Below are positions 1 to 7,532 of a DNA stretch of 64,000 bases, piece after piece; position 1 is the first letter of the stretch, and each line of letters starts with the position of its first letter. The notes under the pieces are model-generated. The model was not told the DNA's origin. It made no database searches and saw only the letters and a program-made list of their open reading frames with translations. This DNA is from Lachnoclostridium sp. An181 (lineage in GTDB: Bacteria > Bacillota > Clostridia > Lachnospirales > Lachnospiraceae). The DNA lies in contig NZ_NFKJ01000009.1 in the NCBI RefSeq assembly GCF_002160325.1, positions 1-64,000 on the forward strand, written 5' to 3'. The position numbers and the translations under genes were made by a program.

Positions 1-23
1 TTTTTCGACAGCTCCGTTATCAT
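1..23 (-). CDS. dnaA: Start of a minus-strand gene, probably dnaA (partial)
   Basis: Only the first seven codons (MITELSK) are in the window; the gene runs off the left edge. The ATG at 23-21 follows a purine-rich ribosome-binding stretch (AGAAGGAGGGGAGG on the minus strand), while the ATG five bases earlier reaches a stop after two codons. The identification rests on context: several DnaA-box-like nonamers lie directly upstream, the usual layout of a Firmicute dnaA promoter and origin. Seven residues cannot confirm the family, so another gene beside an origin remains possible. Confidence 0.5.
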
Positions 24-53
24 ATCATCCTCCCCTCCTTCTGTCAACGCTTT

Positions 54-133
54 TTTTCCACAACTTTTCCACATTTTCAACTTACTTTTGGGGATTTATG
101 GGGATAACTTACCTGTCTTTTATGTTTTCCACA
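54..133. other. DnaA-box cluster, probable part of oriC
   Basis: Three copies of TTTTCCACA (54-62, 65-73, 125-133) and one inverted TTATCCCCA (read on the minus strand at 99-107) lie within 80 bases of A/T-rich DNA. They are close matches to the bacterial DnaA box TTATCCACA. Such a cluster directly upstream of a gene start is characteristic of the Firmicute origin upstream of dnaA. An AT-rich unwinding element was not identified with confidence, and the dnaA-dnaN spacer would lie outside the window. Confidence 0.65.
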
Positions 134-150
134 ATGTTTGTGTGTTTACG

Positions 151-216
151 AAAAAGAAAACAGGCAGTTTGTCCATCAGATTCATTTCTTTCTCTGTTCC
201 AAAACTGCCTGTTTTC
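151..216 (-). terminator. Rho-independent terminator of the 234-2366 surface protein gene
   Basis: Perfect 15-bp arms (GAAAACAGGCAGTTT at 156-170 and its complement at 202-216) are followed on the minus strand by a run of T (plus-strand A run at 151-155). The hairpin lies just downstream of the stop at 234 and separates this transcript from the origin-like region. Confidence 0.85.
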
Positions 217-233
217 TTATTTAGAGATACTGT

Positions 234-2366
234 TTATTTCATTTTTCTGCGTTTCATCACCATTGCCATGGCCGCCAATGCCATCATCGCTGTACCTGCC
301 GGGAGCACAGCAACTGCTCCGTCTCCTGTTTTTACGGATTTCTCAGCATTCTTCTTTGCATTGCTGTTCACTGTACTTGTCGTTTCTTTATTTCCGGATG
401 CAGCATTTGCGACTGTCTTTGACGCATCTGCCAAAAGAGTATCCGTTTTCTCTTCTTTTGTCCTTGTGGAAACCGGAACTAATTTTGCCATTGCATTTTT
501 CAGCCCATCCTCTGCTGCTGTGACTTCTTCTTTAGTGGCCTGTGCATTTTCATATGCTGTTTCTGCCTGTGCGATCGCTGCTCGCAGTACTCCAAATCCT
601 GCTGGTTCATAATCTTTCTCGGACAGACTTTCTGCCTGGCCAAGCAGTTTCTCTAAAGCATCTTTATCCGGTTTTCTTCTCAATTCACTTAATGCCTTCA
701 AAAGCGCTTTGCCTGCCTCATCCACTTCCGGCTGCATGGCATTTCCGTCATCATAAACTGTCTGCGCTTTTAAAAGTGCATCGTCAAATTCTTTCTGTCC
801 GATTTCCAGGAAATCTTTCAGGTCAATCGTTTTTGCAAATGCTATAATCTTTCCAAGGTCTGTCTTATCTCCTTGTTTGAAAGAGAGATACTGCATCAAA
901 GTGACAATCTCCTGCCAGCTTTCATCTACCATTTCCTGAGTGATCGTTGGATCCCCTGCTGCAGCTTTTGCAAGAATCTCTTCTCCCCTTGCGATCGCTG
1001 CATCCAGTTTTTCCACTACGGATTCCAGCACCCCTGTTTTGTCCGTCTCTTTTGCCAGTTTCAGTGCATATTCCAAAACTGCTGTGGAAATGTTGCTTTC
1101 TTTCCATTTTCCATACAGAGCCATATCTTCTGTGACAGTGGATGCAAAATCCCATTTTTGGGTGTATGCATTGTCCACATACCATCCGTCAAGTACATAT
1201 CCGGGATTTGCGTCCAGTTTATATGCATCGACTGTCTTTCCTTTTGTCACGGCAACTTTATATGTCTCCTCTCCAATATGGAAGGATACGTTTGCCACAA
1301 ATCCAGAAAGCATTTCCGGAAGATTTCCGACTGCTGACTCATAAAATTCCAAATCTGTCTTTTTTTCAACCTCTTCCTCTGTTGCAACCTGATCAGTTCC
1401 AAAATAAACTTCTTCTAATTTTCCTACTTTGCCGCCTGTCACAGACGCATTGATATACTCTACATCTGCGTTGTCCTCAAGATAACCGTCTGTTCCGACA
1501 AACAGATCGTCCACGCGGCCTCCATCCATGCTGAAATTGAGACTGTCCACTGTACCTCTTGCAGCTCCATACACGGTATTTACATACATATCACCTGTAA
1601 CATGTACATACATATCACCGGATGTTCCATTTGCACCTGCAATCAAAAGAAATTGTTGCACTTCTCCTGCATTTAGCTCAATTCTCGTTTCCTCTGCAGC
1701 TTGATATGCCATACCTCCACCGTAAATTGCCTGCAAAACGCCGCCGTTTACATTGACAGCAGCATGCTCTAAGACACATTCATTTTGATGGTCTTGTGTT
1801 GTCGGACAGGAATCAATTCCGTGTCCGAAACCAATGGAACCTGCATACAAATTGGTGATCTGGCCGCCGTTTATTGTGACAGTGCCGTTCACCGTATGGC
1901 TTTTGTGAAGACCACCTGCGCTTAAAATATGGATCAGCCCGCCATTGACTGTGATATTCGAACTTTCTACAACTTCATCGGAGTTGTGGGAACCGCCGAA
2001 AATGTAAAGCCTGCTGCCATCTGCTGCCAGGTATTCTCCTCCATCCCAGCTTATGAGCACGGAATAGATCCCCTCTTCTCCTTCTGAAACAGTGATCGGA
2101 GTTCCGTTCGCAAAAAAGCAGGTCCATCCATTCAATGTTTCCACAGATGGGCCTCCCTCCAACTCCTGCATCAAAGCAGCATTGGCGTTTCTCGTGGCCA
2201 TACTTTGTATCTCGTCATTCCAGACACCTTGTCCATTCTCGCTTACATAATCCGGTATCCCTCGTCCTCCCTGTGCCGCCTGTGCTGCCTTTCCCGGAAC
2301 GAAAGCTGCGCCCATCAGTGTCAGGACCATACAGAATGCTGCAAGCACACTACACACTTTTTTCAT
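234..2366 (-). CDS. Secreted, wall-anchored FIVAR surface protein with a beta-solenoid-like domain
   Basis: 710 residues from the ATG at 2366, chosen because GGAGG lies about 8 bases upstream and the protein then begins with a typical signal peptide (MKKVCSVLAAFCMVL, alanine-rich cleavage region). Residues about 135-315 hold short repeats of the type 'xVNGGxI..LxAGG', suggesting a beta-solenoid. Residues about 380-424 resemble an InlB/Listeria-Bacteroides repeat (GYVLDGWYVD..., ALYGKW). About 427-629 are FIVAR-type helical repeats nearly identical in pattern to those in the GH53 and GH2 proteins of this window. The C terminus is SVKTGD, a hydrophobic helix and KRRKMK, a sorting-signal-like end without LPXTG. 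No catalytic domain is recognised; an adhesin or glycan-binding role is inference. It has its own terminator and lies 70 bases after radA. Confidence 0.85.
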   Translation of the reverse strand: MKKVCSVLAAFCMVLTLMGAAFVPGKAAQAAQGGRGIPDYVSENGQGVWNDEIQSMATRNANAALMQELEGGPSVETLNGWTCFFANGTPITVSEGEEGIYSVLISWDGGEYLAADGSRLYIFGGSHNSDEVVESSNITVNGGLIHILSAGGLHKSHTVNGTVTINGGQITNLYAGSIGFGHGIDSCPTTQDHQNECVLEHAAVNVNGGVLQAIYGGGMAYQAAEETRIELNAGEVQQFLLIAGANGTSGDMYVHVTGDMYVNTVYGAARGTVDSLNFSMDGGRVDDLFVGTDGYLEDNADVEYINASVTGGKVGKLEEVYFGTDQVATEEEVEKKTDLEFYESAVGNLPEMLSGFVANVSFHIGEETYKVAVTKGKTVDAYKLDANPGYVLDGWYVDNAYTQKWDFASTVTEDMALYGKWKESNISTAVLEYALKLAKETDKTGVLESVVEKLDAAIARGEEILAKAAAGDPTITQEMVDESWQEIVTLMQYLSFKQGDKTDLGKIIAFAKTIDLKDFLEIGQKEFDDALLKAQTVYDDGNAMQPEVDEAGKALLKALSELRRKPDKDALEKLLGQAESLSEKDYEPAGFGVLRAAIAQAETAYENAQATKEEVTAAEDGLKNAMAKLVPVSTRTKEEKTDTLLADASKTVANAASGNKETTSTVNSNAKKNAEKSVKTGDGAVAVLPAGTAMMALAAMAMVMKRRKMK
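480..1088 (-). other. FIVAR module of the 234-2366 surface protein
   Basis: Encodes about 200 residues beginning TAVLEYALKLAKETD and ending AMAKL, with landmarks 'MQYLSFKQGDKTDL' and 'RRKPDKDALEKLL'. The same landmarks recur in the proteins at 35981-38854 and 53971-58947. The module is helical and is found in Gram-positive surface proteins and glycosidases as a stalk or carbohydrate-associated repeat. Confidence 0.75.
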
Positions 2367-2436
2367 AAGCCTCTTCCTCCTTTTTCTATTTCTTCTATTA
2401 TACTTCCGAAAAATTCTGGAATCAAGCAATATATAT

Positions 2437-3798
2437 CTAAGAAATCAGACGCACCGCCTCGCTTATATTTTTTACTGCAATAATACCGATTCCCTTTATA
2501 TTCTGAACCGCTTTTCTTGACACCTCCGGAAGGATGCATGTCTCAAATCCCAATTTTTTTGCCTCTGCCACTCTCTGCTCCGGCATGCTGACTGCACGCA
2601 CTTCCCCGCTTAATCCGACTTCCCCGAATACGATCGTCTTCTCATCGATAGGACGGTTTTTAAAGCTGGACGCAATAGCCATGACAATGCCAAGGTCAAT
2701 CGCCGGTTCACTGATCTTCACTCCGCCTGCAATGTTGACGTAAGCATCGCAGCCTGAAAGCTGCATTCCAAGCCGTTTCTCCAGAACAGCCATCAAAAGA
2801 TTCACACGGTTGTAATCTGTCCCTGCTGCAGTCCGTCTTGGCATTCCAAAATTACTGTGGCAGACAAGAGCCTGGATTTCCAAAAGGATTGGTCTTGTCC
2901 CCTCCATAGAACAGGCGACAACCGATCCGGACGCGTGCTCTGGTTTTCCCTCCAGCATGAATTCCGAAGGGTTTGCAACCTCCACAAGCCCTTCCTGGCG
3001 CATTTCAAACACTCCGATTTCATTTGTGGAACCAAAGCGGTTTTTCACGCCTCTTAAAATGCGGTAGGAGGCATGACGCTCTCCTTCAAAATACAACACC
3101 GTGTCCACCATATGTTCCAGCACACGTGGTCCTGCCACAGTACCTTCCTTTGTGACATGCCCAACAATAAAGATCGTGATGCCAAGCACCTTGGCCAGTC
3201 TCATAAAAACACCCGTCGCCTCCCTTACCTGGGAAACACTACCCGGAGCGCTTGCCACCTCTTCACTGTACATTGTCTGAATGGAATCGATCACCACGAT
3301 CTGTGGTTTTTCCTTTTCGATCAGATTCTGGATGAGCGTCAAATTTGTCTCACAGAATAATTTCAGAGTGTCAGAAAATTCTCCCAGCCGGTCCCCCCTC
3401 ATTTTAATCTGAGCCGCAGATTCTTCCCCCGAAATATAGAGCAGCTCTTTTCCTGCCCGGGAAAGTTTTTGGCAGACCTGCAAAAGGAGCGTGGACTTTC
3501 CAATACCCGGATCTCCCCCCACAAGCACAAGAGATCCTTTGACAATCCCCCCTCCAAGCACCCGGTCCAGTTCATGAATACCGGTGTGGATCCTCTCCTC
3601 GTCCGATGCAGACACCTCTTTCAATTTGACTGCCGAAACATTCCCTCTGTTTCCTCCGACAGGCGTGTCTTTCACCTGCACCTGAAGTTCCTCTACAAAC
3701 GTATTCCATTCTTTGCAGGCCGGGCACTGTCCAAGCCATTTCTTTTCTTCATGTCCGCAGTTTTGACAATAAAAAACTGTCTTTTTCCCTTTTGCCAT
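2437..3798 (-). CDS. radA: DNA repair protein RadA
   Basis: 453 residues, the normal length. It is a RecA-like branch-migration ATPase that processes recombination intermediates in the cytoplasm. Visible marks: an N-terminal four-cysteine zinc finger (C11, C14, C25, C28), Walker A GGDPGIGKST at about 94-103, the RadA-specific KNRFG motif at 252-256, and a C-terminal Lon-protease-like domain (GGVKISEPAIDLGIVMAI). Upstream lies the hairpin-rich element at 3842-4001, which probably overlaps its promoter region. In many Firmicutes radA follows clpC; here a small conserved gene and the hairpin element lie between them. Confidence 0.97.
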   Translation of the reverse strand: MAKGKKTVFYCQNCGHEEKKWLGQCPACKEWNTFVEELQVQVKDTPVGGNRGNVSAVKLKEVSASDEERIHTGIHELDRVLGGGIVKGSLVLVGGDPGIGKSTLLLQVCQKLSRAGKELLYISGEESAAQIKMRGDRLGEFSDTLKLFCETNLTLIQNLIEKEKPQIVVIDSIQTMYSEEVASAPGSVSQVREATGVFMRLAKVLGITIFIVGHVTKEGTVAGPRVLEHMVDTVLYFEGERHASYRILRGVKNRFGSTNEIGVFEMRQEGLVEVANPSEFMLEGKPEHASGSVVACSMEGTRPILLEIQALVCHSNFGMPRRTAAGTDYNRVNLLMAVLEKRLGMQLSGCDAYVNIAGGVKISEPAIDLGIVMAIASSFKNRPIDEKTIVFGEVGLSGEVRAVSMPEQRVAEAKKLGFETCILPEVSRKAVQNIKGIGIIAVKNISEAVRLIS

Positions 3799-3841
3799 AT
3801 ATCCCTTTCCTTTCTGATTTGATCACATTGATGGAAGAACA

Positions 3842-4001
3842 AAGTGGGCAAGCCCACTTCAACTCCCCCCTCCCCTCACTCATGAGGGGCCCTCCACTTT
3901 GCGCGCCGCCGCAATACCGCAAAGCGGTAAAGTCCCCTTTTGCGACGTGCGCATCCTCCCGGAGGGTTTTGTTCTATAGGAAATCGAAATTTCCTATAGA
4001 A
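3842..4001. repeat. Hairpin-rich, repeat-like intergenic element
   Basis: This non-coding stretch holds at least five short inverted repeats in 160 bases: AAGTGGG/CCCACTT (3842-3858), CCCCTCA/TGAGGGG (3872-3889), TACCGC/GCGGTA (3915-3929), the palindrome CCTCCCGGAGG (3955-3965), and 13-bp perfect arms TTCTATAGGAAAT with a four-base loop (3972-4001; the loop reads TTCG on the minus strand). Base composition is more GC-rich than neighbouring spacers. The build suggests a dispersed REP/MITE-like or structured-RNA element. No second copy is visible in this window, so repetition is inferred, not seen. Confidence 0.5.
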
Positions 4002-4007
4002 TAAACA

Positions 4008-4041
4008 AAGGGCACTGCATGTTTCACGCTGCAGTGCCCTT
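4008..4041 (-). terminator. Terminator downstream of the 4068-4481 gene
   Basis: Perfect 12-bp arms (AAGGGCACTGCA and its complement) surround a 10-base loop. On the minus strand the stem is followed by TGTTTATTC, a modest T-rich tail. It ends the transcript of the small gene at 4068-4481; the T-rich flank on the other side could also allow plus-strand termination. Confidence 0.7.
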
Positions 4042-4067
4042 ACGCTCTTTTGTCCTCTTATGTGTTT

Positions 4068-4481
4068 TTAAGCTTTGACGATCTTTACATCCACGCTGAC
4101 ATCTTCGCCAAGTTCTGCGCTCACGCTCAATTTTCCGCTCAAGTTGGTCTTCATCCTGCCCACATTGACATCATCCATATACACTATGTATTCGCAGCCC
4201 TCTTCAAGCTCCACTGTGATCTGTGCATCCTCTGCGCCTGACACAGTAAATGTCACTGCCTCATCTGTCATGTAAAAATCTTCCACAGCTGTTCCCGGAA
4301 CGGATTCATATACGAACATTCCGTTCTTTTCAAGCTTTGTGATCTCTCGAAATGTTTTTACTTTATATATATCTCCCTGGAATTCAAAACCATCCAGTTT
4401 TGTCTTCTTATCCAGAGTATAATCTCCAAAACTCAACCCACCGTCTACTTCTGTTCTTAACAACTCTTTGACTACTGCCAT
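4068..4481 (-). CDS. Conserved small protein of unknown function ('endosialidase'-labelled family)
   Basis: 137 residues, no signal peptide and no membrane segment. It begins MAVVKELLRTEVDGGLSFGD and is rich in beta-type sequence and acidic residues (pI low by eye). The start has a good site (GCAGGAGGAAG). From memory, closely similar short proteins in Lachnospiraceae are labelled 'endosialidase', but no catalytic sialidase features (Asp boxes) are visible, so that name should not be taken as function. It sits alone between clpC and radA with its own terminator. Confidence 0.8.
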   Translation of the reverse strand: MAVVKELLRTEVDGGLSFGDYTLDKKTKLDGFEFQGDIYKVKTFREITKLEKNGMFVYESVPGTAVEDFYMTDEAVTFTVSGAEDAQITVELEEGCEYIVYMDDVNVGRMKTNLSGKLSVSAELGEDVSVDVKIVKA

Positions 4482-4560
4482 TGCTTTCTTCCTCCTGCTA
4501 GGTACTTTTACATTTTTCTATTAAGAGCATCTTTATTATATAATAAACAGTTTTATTTTA

Positions 4561-6996
4561 CTACCTATTTGTGTTTTTGGTTTGAAATTTTACTTTCTTT
4601 TTCACAACACTTACATCCACATCCTGCCCTGGCGCCACTTCATTTTCAAGAATTGCATCTGCAAGTGCATCCTCAAGCTCATTCTGCATAGCACGGCGCA
4701 GCGGACGGGCTCCGTATTTTTTGTCTGTTCCCACTTCCACAATATGTTTTTTCACAGACTCCTTGATGTGCAGGGTGATGTGCATCTGCTCCTGCACCCT
4801 CTTTTCAAATGCCTTGCACAGCAAAGTGACGATCCGTTTCATGTTCTCTTCATTCAGTGCATGGAAAACGATGATCTCATCAATACGGTTCAAAAATTCT
4901 GGACGGAACAGCTGTTTCACCTCATCCATCACGTTGTCCTTCATCTTTTTGTAGTCTCCGCTCTCATCTTCCTTGGAAACAAAACCAAGTTTCTTTGGCT
5001 CGATGATCGCCTTTGCCCCCGCATTGGATGTCATGATGATCACTGTATTGCGAAAATCGACTTTTCTTCCCTGAGAATCTGTGATATGGCCGTCATCCAG
5101 CACCTGCAGCAAAATATTGAATACATCCGGATGCGCCTTCTCGATTTCATCAAACAAGATCACGGAATACGGGTGGCGTCTTACCTTTTCGCTCAACTGT
5201 CCTCCATCCTCATGACCTACATATCCCGGAGGAGACCCGATCAGTTTTGCAACACTGTGTTTTTCCATGTACTCGGACATATCCACACGGATCATGGATT
5301 CTTCATCACCAAACAATGCCTGGGCAAGCGCTTTGGAAAGCTCTGTCTTTCCAACACCCGTCGGGCCCAAAAAGAGAAAGGACCCAATCGGTCTGTTCGG
5401 ATCTTTGAGTCCGATCCTTCCTCGTTTCACTGCTTTTGCCACTGCTGTCACAGCCTCATCCTGGCCGATGACACGTTTATGCAGAACTTTTTCCAGATTT
5501 TTCAGGCGCATACTCTCTGTCTGAGCAAGGCGCTGTACCGGAATCTTTGTCCATGCAGATACCACATCTGCGATATTTTCCTCTTTGATGCACAGTTCTT
5601 TTTTGGCGTTTCTTCCATGGAATCGCTTTTTAGCGTCCTCATATTTTTTCTCCACTTCCTTCTGCTCTTTCTGCAAAAGGGACGCTTCCTCAAAATCTCC
5701 TCTTCGAATACTCTCTTCTTTTTCTCTTATGAGTCTGTCATTTAACTCTTCCAGTGTTTTTAACTGCTGAGGTACTTTAAACCCTGCCAGGCTGACTTTG
5801 GAGCACGCCTCGTCCAGGACATCCAACGCTTTATCCGGCAGAAACCGTTCGTTGATATAGCGTTTGGAGAGCTCCACAGCAGCTTTGAGCGCCTCATCTT
5901 CAATCTTCACATGGTGATGTGTTTCGTATTTTCTTCTGAGCCCTTCCATGATGGCCATGCACTGCTCCTGTGTCGGTTCCTCCACAGTCACTGGCTGAAA
6001 CCTTCTCTCAAGGGCAGCATCCTTTTCAATATATTTCCTGTATTCTGTGATAGTCGTGGCTCCGATAAGCTGGATCTCCCCTCTTGCCAGAGATGGCTTG
6101 AGAATGTTGGATGCGTCTATTGCCCCTTCCGCACCTCCTGCGCCGATGATGGTGTGCAACTCATCCAGAAAGAGAATGACATTTCCTGCTGTCTTTACTT
6201 CCCGCACAAGCCCTTTCATGCGTTCCTCAAATTCACCTCTGTACTTTGATCCAGCGATCATGCCGGACAGATCCAGCGTTTTTATCCGTTTGCCTTTCAT
6301 TCCCTCGGGCACAGTTCCATCCGCGATCCTCATGGCAAGCCCCTCGATGATGGCTGTTTTCCCTACTCCCGGCTCCCCGGTCAGACACGGATTGTTCTTA
6401 GTCCTTCTGCAAAGGATCTGCATCAGTCTTTGTATCTCCTCCTCACGGCCAATGATCGGGTCCAGTTTTCCCTCCTGGGCCTGCACAGTTAAATCCGTAG
6501 TGTACTGTTCTAAAACGCCGCCCTTTCTTGCATCCTCCTGCATGGACTCCGCATATTCCCTTGGATCAGCTCCAAGCACAGACAAGATATCCTGATAAAT
6601 CTTCTGCAGGTTGATGTTCAATGTGAGCAGAATCCGGGCGCCCACGCACTCCACATCTTTTAACATGGCAAGGAGCATGTGTTCACTCCCGATTTTTTCC
6701 GCTTTAAATCTCAAGGCTTCATTCTGACTCTCCCGCAGAATATAATCCATCCTTGGACTGTTCTCTAATTTTATGCCATTTTCCTTTTCTCCCACCGGGG
6801 AGACAAGCTCATCCACAACCCGGTAAATGTCTTCCTCCTTTACGTGGTTCATGGCCAGCACCTGCGCAGCCACACCCGTATAGACCTTGCGCAGCCCCAA
6901 AAGAAGATGTTCAGTCCCTATGTACGGATGGTCCAATTGCTTTGCGATCATCTTTGCTGTCTTTAACACTTCCTGGGCCTGTTTTGTATAATTCAT
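4561..6996 (-). CDS. clpC: ClpC-type AAA+ unfoldase (Clp protease ATP-binding subunit)
   Basis: 811 residues, standard ClpC length. It unfolds substrates and feeds them to ClpP. Order: Clp N domain with two repeats (about 1-145), first AAA+ module with Walker A GEPGVGKT (207-214) and Walker B LFLDEL, a middle region with a UVR-like coiled-coil segment (about 423-455, diagnostic of ClpC over ClpB), second AAA+ module with Walker A GPTGVGKT (544-551), and the C-terminal small domain. It begins 13 bases after the GntR-type regulator gene, so the two are probably co-transcribed. No CtsR or McsAB gene is adjacent, unlike the usual ctsR-mcsA-mcsB-clpC order. Confidence 0.96.
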   Translation of the reverse strand: MNYTKQAQEVLKTAKMIAKQLDHPYIGTEHLLLGLRKVYTGVAAQVLAMNHVKEEDIYRVVDELVSPVGEKENGIKLENSPRMDYILRESQNEALRFKAEKIGSEHMLLAMLKDVECVGARILLTLNINLQKIYQDILSVLGADPREYAESMQEDARKGGVLEQYTTDLTVQAQEGKLDPIIGREEEIQRLMQILCRRTKNNPCLTGEPGVGKTAIIEGLAMRIADGTVPEGMKGKRIKTLDLSGMIAGSKYRGEFEERMKGLVREVKTAGNVILFLDELHTIIGAGGAEGAIDASNILKPSLARGEIQLIGATTITEYRKYIEKDAALERRFQPVTVEEPTQEQCMAIMEGLRRKYETHHHVKIEDEALKAAVELSKRYINERFLPDKALDVLDEACSKVSLAGFKVPQQLKTLEELNDRLIREKEESIRRGDFEEASLLQKEQKEVEKKYEDAKKRFHGRNAKKELCIKEENIADVVSAWTKIPVQRLAQTESMRLKNLEKVLHKRVIGQDEAVTAVAKAVKRGRIGLKDPNRPIGSFLFLGPTGVGKTELSKALAQALFGDEESMIRVDMSEYMEKHSVAKLIGSPPGYVGHEDGGQLSEKVRRHPYSVILFDEIEKAHPDVFNILLQVLDDGHITDSQGRKVDFRNTVIIMTSNAGAKAIIEPKKLGFVSKEDESGDYKKMKDNVMDEVKQLFRPEFLNRIDEIIVFHALNEENMKRIVTLLCKAFEKRVQEQMHITLHIKESVKKHIVEVGTDKKYGARPLRRAMQNELEDALADAILENEVAPGQDVDVSVVKKKVKFQTKNTNR

Positions 6997-7009
6997 CTGT
7001 TACCTCCTG

Positions 7010-7378
7010 CTATTCATATTCTTCAAAAATCTCGTCAACAAGCGCATGTACTTCCTCCCTGGAAATCTGCTTACACCTTGCCTTTGCAAGCTGGATCCGC
7101 ATCTGCTCCTTTAAGTCCTCCACTGCCTTTGCTTTGTCCGCATTGACCGCGATGACTGCGCCTTTTCTCCTGTCAAGCTGTATGAAACCTTCCTGCTTTA
7201 ATACAGCGTACGCCTTGTTTACCGTGTGCATATTGATTCCCACATTCTCCGCCATCTGGCGCACAGAAGGGAGGGAGTCGCCTTCCCGGATAATGGAAGT
7301 GGCAATCCCAACAATGATCTGATTTCTGACCTGCATATAGATTGCCTCGTCGCTGTTGAAATCTATCTCTATCAGCAT
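7010..7378 (-). CDS. GntR-family (YtrA-type) transcriptional regulator
   Basis: 122 residues from the ATG at 7378, preceded by AGGTGAAG. An upstream in-frame ATG at 7447 falls inside the putative operator and is unlikely. The N-terminal winged helix is typical GntR (AIYMQVRNQIIVGIA, SLPSVRQMAENVGI, HTVNKAYAVL). The short C-terminal region without a large effector domain is the mark of the YtrA subfamily. Most YtrA members control their own operon, often with ABC transporters; here the downstream partner is clpC, an unusual pairing. A palindrome immediately upstream (7423-7447) is the likely autoregulatory site. Confidence 0.88.
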   Translation of the reverse strand: MLIEIDFNSDEAIYMQVRNQIIVGIATSIIREGDSLPSVRQMAENVGINMHTVNKAYAVLKQEGFIQLDRRKGAVIAVNADKAKAVEDLKEQMRIQLAKARCKQISREEVHALVDEIFEEYE

Positions 7379-7422
7379 GTTCTTCACCTGCCTCTTTTTC
7401 CTTTGTCGATATGAAATGCCAT

Positions 7423-7447
7423 GTGTTATATCTATATTATAACACAA
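7423..7447 (-). promoter_or_regulatory. Palindromic operator overlapping the promoter of the gntR-clpC operon
   Basis: TGTGTTATA (7423-7431) and its perfect complement TATAACACA (7439-7447) are separated by 7 bases. On the minus strand the element contains TATAAT, a good -10 box, with TGGACA upstream at a shorter than ideal 15-base spacing. A dyad on the -10 box immediately before a GntR gene fits autorepression. Confidence 0.65.
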
Positions 7448-7463
7448 CTGTATTTTTGTCCAG

Positions 7464-7504
7464 AAAAAAACTTCCGCAGGATATTTCTTCCTGAAGAAGT
7501 TTTC
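7464..7504 (-). terminator. Terminator of cysK
   Basis: Two-part stem: AAAACTTC/GAAGTTTT outside and CAGGA/TCCTG inside. On the minus strand it is followed by a T run (plus A run 7464-7471). It closes the cysK transcript just before the gntR promoter. Confidence 0.75.
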
Positions 7505-7532
7505 TTATCTCTCTTACAGCGCGTACCTTTCA

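Noticed and set aside
3792-4004. Plus-strand frame across the hairpin-rich element upstream of radA
   Set aside because: It reads through a series of inverted repeats and part of the radA leader; no protein family and no good start.
4068-4481. Calling the 137-residue protein an endosialidase
   Set aside because: No sialidase motifs or suitable length; the name appears to be inherited annotation.
4582-5745. Long plus-strand open frame (about 387 codons) opposite clpC
   Set aside because: It is the antisense shadow of a complete, well-conserved gene; no ribosome-binding site, no family resemblance, Cys/Phe/Leu-rich composition typical of reverse frames.
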